NCBI GenBank assembly: GCA_003116995.1 | Contig: BDSL01000008.1 | Location: 496,001 to 560,000 of the forward strand | Length of the DNA: 64,000 nucleotides | From: Yamagishiella unicocca | Lineage: Eukaryota > Chlorophyta > Chlorophyceae > Chlamydomonadales > Volvocaceae | Direction of reading: 5' to 3' | Shown: positions 58,348 through 64,000 of the stretch, in pieces | Numbering within the stretch: the stretch's first letter is position 1 | Layout of the letters: each line of letters opens with the position of its first letter | Notes under the pieces: generated by a model | Database searches by the model: none | What the model was told of the DNA's origin: nothing | What the model saw: the letters and a program-made list of their open reading frames with translations, nothing else | Program-made: the position numbers and the translations under genes

Positions 58348-60917
58348 ATGCGAGCCCAATGGCGCAAGTTTAGCGGGATGAGCGCCGTGTGGGGTTCAGT
58401 ACGACAGGCGCCAAATCAAAAGCTAGGCCGCCCAGCCACACCCACAACATATGAATCCGCGGTGAATCCAGTCAGAAAACGCACAAGCGACGCTCCCAAG
58501 GAGAATAAACGACTTCGTCATCAGCTGCGGGTTTTTGGCGCTTCCGTTCGATCTCTCGCGCCTCGAGGCCTGATGACGATCCACGAGCGCGTGAGTGAGG
58601 CTGGTGAGCCAAAGGTAGGCGCACAGGGTGGCTGTAGCTTCGCAAGCGAGATGAGGCTCAGGACGCGGGCATCATTGGCGGGGGGGTTGGCTACATTTCG
58701 TATCGGCAGCCGTTTCGGAAGCCGCGCGGTGGTCAAAGCTCCGGAAGGCCCCAAGCCGCGATCGACCCGACCCAACCCATGTCTAGAGCGCTTTCGCTCG
58801 CTGACCAACCGACACATCGCCGCAGCGTCTGCTCTCTCCGCTGCTGCTGATCTTCGCTGCGGCGCGATCCCGCCGTTTCCGATGCGAAGGCGCCGACCTG
58901 CATAGCGCAACTGTGCTTCTCCTCCTGCTGCCTCACCCCACCCTTTGACCATCAACGCTATCTTGCCGGCCGCCCGCCTCCGCCCCTCGACCGCCACCAC
59001 CACCTCTACCTTCGACCTCTTGGTCTGGAACCCACTGTAACCGTTACAACAACAACAACCACCCCTTCCCGGTGCCCGATGACTCTCCCTTTTGTTCTGG
59101 AACCCACTGTAACTTGTAATAGTACCGCCCCTTCCCCGCCTACGGCGCTGCCCCGCAACCCCCCTCTCTGCCCCCATGCGCCAACTATCCTGTCCCGTCG
59201 CGTCACGGCTTTTATGCCGCCTCCCGGGACGATATGGATTCAGAAATTTCCCACTACGCAACCTACATTTTCCGGCAATGTGCGCTTAACCGCGTGTCCG
59301 AAAACTATTCCCCTGTTCGATTCTGCCCTCCGTTTTGTCCTACGGCACGTAACTGTGTCTTAGCACAACCCCCCTCCCTCCCTCCCTCCCGCCAACGTCG
59401 TGTCCAACGGTTTCTTCTTCTTCCCTTAACCAACCGTCGCCGAGTCAGTTTCGGCGGCAGTCAACCCAAGTCCAGTAGCATGCGCGCGTCCAGGTGTCCG
59501 AAGGCAATGCACCAGCTACGCTTCCCATGTCGAGTAACCGATTATTTCCTGTAATCCCCCATTCCTTGCGCACACACCCTCCCGCCCGCCCAAACTGGGT
59601 GTCCGCCGACCATGCGCCAACTATCCTGTCCTTTTCGCGTCAACGGTTTTATGCCCCCCCTGCCCCCTGCCACCCACTACATTACCCCAGTCGAGTTACC
59701 GGTTTTTAACTTGTATCCCCCCTGCCACGGGTCTCCCTCGAAACCCTCCCCCCTGCCCCCAGGCCCGGGAAGCCGGCAACAAGCCCCCCCGCGACGAGCC
59801 CAGTCAGGACAGGGACAAGGAAGCGCTGTATGCCCGCTTGCTTGACCCCGGCAGCAACTGGCCCGAGCCTGCGCTCCAGGGAGACCACCTGCAGAAGGTC
59901 ATGCAGTCGTGAGTTGGCGGCTGGCGGCGGGGCGGTAGCGGCGGCGGCGGCGGCGGCGGTGGCAAACCAATAATTGTTGTTGTAACGGTTACAGACCTTA
60001 CAGTGGGTTCCAGACCAAGAGGTAGAACCATCGGGCACATCGCCTGACACTGAGGAAGACGGAGGAGACAAAGACCGACGTGCACCGGAACAAAGGCAAA
60101 CCACCAGAACACCAACAGTAGTAACTATTACAGTGGGTTCCAGGCTAAAAGGTAGAACCATCGGGCAAATGTTGATGATGGGTGAGGGGCCCCTCCGGGA
60201 GATGCCAAACGACCCATACACACAGCACCTGCCCCTTCATAACCCTCTCCCTCCTCCAAACACACCCATCCGCTCCCCCCTGGCCCCCTTCAAAAACACA
60301 GGTGGATGCCCTCCCCGCCCACCTCCCCTGGCGGCGGCGGCGGCGGCGGCCGCCACAAGAAGAAGAGCGCCGGCGGTGCGAGCCCGGGCCAGGGCGGCGG
60401 CAAGCGGCTGCCGGTGGCTGGCGTGCGTGGCGGCGTGGAGGCGTGCGACGAGCCCGGTGATGTGAACCAAGACGTGGGGGCCTTCCTGACCACGGTGAGG
60501 GGAGTGGAGGCCGGGCCGAAAGGGGGGCTCGGGGGATGTATGCGGGTGCGGGCGCAGTCGAGTGGCTGGCCGGGGTACGCCCCACTGGGTGGGTGGGTCG
60601 TGCGTGGCAGGGGCCGGGAAGGGGGGATCGTGGATCGTGGCGGGGTTTTGAGATCGCGAAGCCGCAACGTGTGATCCGGGGACAGCGCAAGCTGGTCTCG
60701 GCTGGATGGATGCCGTCACTATGTCGGAATTCTCGGCTGTCTGCCGGCTGGATCTCCCAGTTACGGTACCCTGCCATTGTCTCCCGGGCCTCCGACATAC
60801 ACACACACCCCGCCCGCCGCATTTGCTGCGTCGCCCCCGCAGACCCTCTCCCCCCACGGCCGCGCACACACCGCCCGGGATGTGGCCAGCGGCTTCGGAG
60901 ACGCCGGGCGGGGCTGA
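58348..60917 (+). CDS. Small basic protein of unknown function
   Basis: Four exons join in phase: 58348-58614 (or ending at 58590 before a perfect GTGAGT), 59763-59908, 60302-60494, 60843-60917, giving about 226 aa. A TGTAA signal follows at 61195. The N-terminal half is Arg/Lys-rich (KRTSDAPKENKRLRHQLRV). The middle reads DKEALYARLLDPGSNWPEPA and GDHLQKVMQSWMPSPPTSP, then a Gly run, a basic patch HKKKS, GDVNQDVGAFLTT and a short tail ending GDAGRG. I recognise no domain. The last three exons are well supported by splice sites and phase; the first exon and the start are less certain because its intron is over 1.1 kb and full of dispersed repeats. Confidence 0.5.
59016..59122 (+). repeat. Dispersed repeat family A, two partial copies in tandem
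   Basis: First copy: CCTCTTGGTCTGGAACCCAC, then TGTAACCGTTACAACAACAA. Second: GGTGCCCGATGACTCTCCCT, then CTGGAACCCACTGTAACTTG. Both lie in the first intron of the small basic protein gene. Confidence 0.75.
59163..59710 (+). repeat. Cluster of family B motifs
   Basis: Repeated variants of CATGCGCCAACTATCCTGTC (near 59175 and 59610) and GTGTCCGAAGGCAATGCACC (near 59492). GAGTTACCGGTTTT-like blocks follow near 59530 and 59690. They are interspersed with C-rich tracts and lie in the same intron, just before exon 2. Confidence 0.5.
59975..60056 (-). repeat. Dispersed repeat family A, copy
   Basis: Minus-strand reading has CAGTGTCAGGCGATGTGCCC, GATGGTTCTACCTCTTGGTC and TGGAACCCACTGTAAGG, ending in CCGTTACAACAACAA. 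Upstream similarity to the 39743 copy continues for about 60 more bases (both have GGTGGTTTGCC). Confidence 0.8.
60118..60171 (-). repeat. Dispersed repeat family A, short copy
   Basis: Minus-strand reading has TTTGCCCGATGGTTCTACCT, CCTGGAACCCACTGTAATAG. It lies about 60 bases from the previous copy, in the same orientation. Confidence 0.7.
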
Positions 60918-61194
60918 AGAGGCGCTTCCCTGGGCCTTACGTGGGCCTTACGTGGGCCCGATGGACGATGCGGGACTGGGTTGGGATGGATGGAGCCGAG
61001 GAGGGCGGCGCTGGCTGCTGTGGCGGTCGTTGTAGTTGGCGTTTCGGGGAGGCACACGGCGGCAACAGGGACATGGCGGCAGCAGCAGCCGCAACGTAAG
61101 AAGCGGCTGGAGACGCCGGAGCAGGAGCAGCATTAGGGGGGCAGTCAGTTAGTGGGATGTGTATGCCGAAGCCAGCCGACGATGAATGGTGCGT

Positions 61195-61199
61195 TGTAA
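61195..61199 (+). terminator. TGTAA polyadenylation signal of the small basic protein gene
   Basis: Plus-strand TGTAA about 280 bases after the stop codon. Confidence 0.6.
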
Positions 61200-61618
61200 G
61201 TTTTGTGTTGCGTCGAAGTCGAACGCATGCGCCAGGCGTTAGGTACCTGCCAAGCAGATGCTTTGGACAAAATCTTTCATCGATTACGTATACCCGACAA
61301 TGGTGTGTCGCGCAGCCCGGACTACGGGTGGAAGTCCGAGTCGGGAGTTTCCCGGAGTCCCATGGATGGGTCGCCGCGCGCCTTTTTTCTTCGCCATCTT
61401 TCGCGGGAAACGCTATGCGCACGAAACCTCCACCCCAGCGTTTTTTTGCAGCAAATCATCAGTCTCGTATAATGCGACAAAGACTGACGCGCGAGCGAGG
61501 CCGCGCGGCGTGGCGCATCGTTGAGAGCGTCTATAAGTCACGGTGACGACACCGACCAACCGCCGCATGACCTCACTGTTGACGGTTACGGCAACCGCCG
61601 AGGCCGACGCCCCGTCGC

Positions 61619-61627
61619 TATAAAAAG
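61619..61627 (+). promoter_or_regulatory. TATA box of the LEA-like gene
   Basis: TATAAAAAG about 155 bases upstream of the start codon, in a plausible place for a core promoter with a 5' UTR of about 125 bases. Confidence 0.5.
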
Positions 61628-61780
61628 CGCGGTCGCAAGTCTTCCTCCCATAACTGCCTACGCGAACGACCCGAAGCGCATAACAACTCCCTAACCTTCG
61701 TGTAAAGTACAGCTCGCGCCCAGACAACTACCGAAGGGTCGCTTGCAGCCACAGAAGCAGCGCTCCGCAGACATCACACC

Positions 61781-63539
61781 ATGTCGGACACCAACGTTCA
61801 GCAGACGCGCGAGGAGGTGGCTCAGGAGAAGGTGCGCGCCTGTGCGCGGCCGCAGTAGCCACACCGCAGCAGCCACAAGCAGTGGAGTGAAGTGCGGGAG
61901 CGCGCGTTGGTGCTTTGCGGGGTCGGTTGCATCCCGCGCTTAGCTAGCCGTTGCGATGCCGTGGCTTCATGTGACGTGGCTCGCGGCATTCCATCGACCT
62001 CAAGTGCGACGAAGACCCTTTGGCAAGAGACGCTCCCAACACTGCCGATTCCTTGCCTCAGCTCTAGGGCCCCCAAGCAACGCGCGTGTGCGCATTTTCT
62101 CGGGCGGCGCCGCCGAGTGTATGTCGTGTGGCCGTCGCAGCAGCTCAGCCCATCCTGTAGCGATTACGCGAAGCTCTGCCGTCCAGCGGTCCCGTCCCAC
62201 ACCCATCACCGCACGTAGGCCACTGCGCGCGCAGCGGCGCACCGCGCCGGGGGTTCTGAGCCTGCTCTAAGCGGAGTGCAGCCGAGCGCACTGTCGACTT
62301 CGTCCGTTTTACCCCTTCCCCCAGCGGCCTCGACATGATCACAACCGCCAAGTCACGCTTTCACACCTTTTACTCGATCCCTGCCGCCTACCTTGGTTTC
62401 ACACCCCCCCGCAGTTCGGCAAGGGCTTTGAGGAGCTCTCGAGCATGGAGAAGATCCAGGTCGGCGGTACCATCGGCGGCCGCTCCCGGTAAGGGGCCCT
62501 TCGCAGCGTCTGCGCCAGCGTGCAAGTCAATTGGGTCATAGCTTGCGATGCGCGTGTAGAATAGGCATTCGGTGGAATTACGTACGCTAGGGCGATCGTA
62601 GTAGCGACAAGTGAGTGATTTGTTTGCGAGCGGAGAGTGGTGATGTGTCCAGATGTGTTGCGACGTGGTGGTAACGCCGTACTTCGAGGACCAGATATGA
62701 CCTGGAAGGCTTCACCTTCTAGTCTGTAGCCCGTTGGGAGTAGGTACTGAACTATGGTACTATGCACAAAGCAACAAACCCACTGTAACAGTTACCATTA
62801 CACCAGGACCCTCTTCTCCCGCACCCTCCTGCACATGCAAACAGCCAAGACGCCGGTGGCGGTGACCATCAGGCGCATCTGGATCAGGTGGCTCAGGAGA
62901 AGGTGCGAATACGACGCGGTCTGCATGTGGTGGGAGGGGAGCCTGCGCTGACGCTCGGGCAGGACGGAGTAATGCAACCGTTACAACAACAACATTCGGG
63001 GTTGCCGTGTGTTTCAGATGCGTGCGATTGTGTGTCCTGACGTGTATGGTGTCCATAATCAGATACTGGAAAAGAGAATGTGCATACCACACCGCTTATT
63101 GACGTTATCGAGGGTACTGTCTTTTTCAGTGTCAGGCGATGCGCCCGATGGTTCTACCTCTTGGTCTGGAACCCACTGTAACCGTGACAATAACAAAAAT
63201 TATTACGAATGTGGGTGTGCATGTGGCCTCCGCATTTTGGCCATTTTCTACTTAATAAAATGGGCTGGTAACAGCTAGCTCGAATGTACATATGATAGGG
63301 CAGGAGTATGGGCGATATCACGTCATCTCCCAACAGCTTGTGCCACCGTGCGCACGCGGTGTGCTGATAGCTGCAAATGGTCCATTCAAGGTTGACATCC
63401 CGCAAATTCTCCCCCCGTCCTCGGGGTAACGGACACCTGTCTCGCCCTTGTCCTGGCCCCTACCCCTCAGTTCGGTAAGAACTTCAACGAGCTGGATTCC
63501 ATGCAACGCATCCAGGTCGGGGGCACTGTGGGCGGCCAG
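61781..63539 (+). CDS. Small hydrophilic LEA/Em-like protein with duplicated exons (3' end not located)
   Basis: Exon 1 (61781-61831) encodes MSDTNVQQTREEVAQEK. Exon 2 (62415-62488) encodes FGKGFEELSSMEKIQVGG, then TIGGRSR. A near-copy of exon 2 at 63471-63539 encodes FGKNFNELDSMQRIQVGG, then TVGGQ. A copy of the end of exon 1, VAQEK followed by GTGCG, occurs at 62887-62901. The GGxxGG[RQ]-type repeats and hydrophilic composition recall group-1 LEA (Em-like) stress proteins, known to protect during drying; this is a tentative match. Exon 2 ends in phase 2 whereas the later copy starts in phase 0, so either an exon is missing from my model or the second set belongs to a separate tandem gene. 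It probably continues beyond the window. Confidence 0.5.
62768..62800 (+). repeat. Dispersed repeat family A, 3' fragment
   Basis: AACCCACTGTAACAGTTACC within the LEA-like gene introns. Confidence 0.5.
62970..62997 (+). repeat. Dispersed repeat family A, 3' tail fragment
   Basis: GCAACCGTTACAACAACAAC only, matching the terminal tail of the other copies. Confidence 0.5.
63124..63198 (+). repeat. Dispersed repeat family A, full copy
   Basis: TTTTTCAGTGTCAGGCGATG, CGCCCGATGGTTCTACCTCT and TGGTCTGGAACCCACTGTAA, then CCGTGACAATAAC. This is among the best-preserved copies. Confidence 0.85.
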
Positions 63540-64000
63540 GTGAGGCGGGCGGGGGGCATGAAGAGGGGAATGGTAAAAACCCGGGGGGGTGAAGAGGGGA
63601 GGGGAGGAAATGCCAGCACGCTACAGCTTGGAGGCGGGGATTACTTTGGATGGGGGAGGGTGGGGAAACATGGGTGGAGCGGGGGAAGAACTGCGGGAAG
63701 AGTGATGTACAAATCGTGCAGACTGTTGGCGAAAACAGGATGCGAGCGGGCAAGTTATCGGCATACATGTCATGTTTGCTGCCGTGCTCCACCGGGATGT
63801 CGTAAGACCAATGACGACACCGGTATCCTCTTTTGCGTACGCCGTCGCCTGACCTCTTGTACCCTGCCGCGAATGATTCGTTGCGAAATATGCGCATAGG
63901 CTGGAGGCCTCTACACTGGCAGCGGCGGCGACCAATAAGAGGTTGCACGGCAAACCTTATAAACGTCGCACCCGTCGCAACAGCTCGGAAGGCTGGAAGT
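63540..64000. other. Right edge of the window
   Basis: Probably intron or 3' part of the LEA-like locus. No further exon with the conserved repeat is recognisable before the end. A TATAAACG-like element sits near 63958. Confidence 0.4.

Larger units (their letters stand above)
60918..61780. other. Intergenic region upstream of the LEA-like gene
   Basis: Contains the 3' UTR and TGTAA signal of the small basic protein gene and the promoter of the next gene. No additional gene is seen. Confidence 0.6.

Overview
The window looks like nuclear DNA of a volvocine (Chlamydomonas/Volvox-type) green alga. It is GC-rich, its genes carry many short introns with GT-AG borders, several genes are followed by the TGTAA polyadenylation signal typical of these algae, and coding exons are interrupted by Ala/Gly/Gln/Pro-rich insertions. 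There are no bacterial operons. I rebuilt genes by joining exons in phase from splice sites and from family similarity recalled from memory; no database search was possible.

Layout. 1-4015 (-): NAD(P)H-hydrate dehydratase, 3' end outside the window. 4678-12273 (+): AP-4 adaptor beta subunit, 13 exons. 13749-17392 (-): CobW/COG0523 G3E GTPase with a His-rich metal-binding insert. 18461-24323 (+): plastid-targeted-looking hexose-phosphate epimerase-like protein, probably without the normal active site and with an acidic/AT-hook insert. 25891-32990 (-): F-box protein whose third intron is filled by a 2.1 kb satellite of 7-bp units. 33295-33937 (+): splicing factor PHF5A/Rds3, head to head with the F-box gene. 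35859-38040 (+): HD-domain phosphohydrolase. 38690-40550: degraded retroelement-like fragments in opposite orientations, with copies of a short dispersed repeat. 41993-44249 (+): RWP-RK transcription factor. 44250-49190: about 5 kb with no gene I can support. 49191-57905 (-): very large alpha/beta hydrolase with a complete catalytic triad and an 806-residue C-terminal extension. 58348-60917 (+): small basic protein of unknown function. 61781 onward (+): small hydrophilic LEA/Em-like protein with duplicated exons, running towards the right edge.

The genes are mostly unrelated housekeeping or regulatory functions (metabolite repair, vesicle traffic, metal delivery, splicing, transcription), so no single pathway unites them. 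The most unusual material is non-coding or architectural: the satellite-filled intron, two or three dispersed intronic repeat families, the probable pseudo-epimerase, a clathrin-box-like motif in AP-4 beta, and the giant hydrolase extension.
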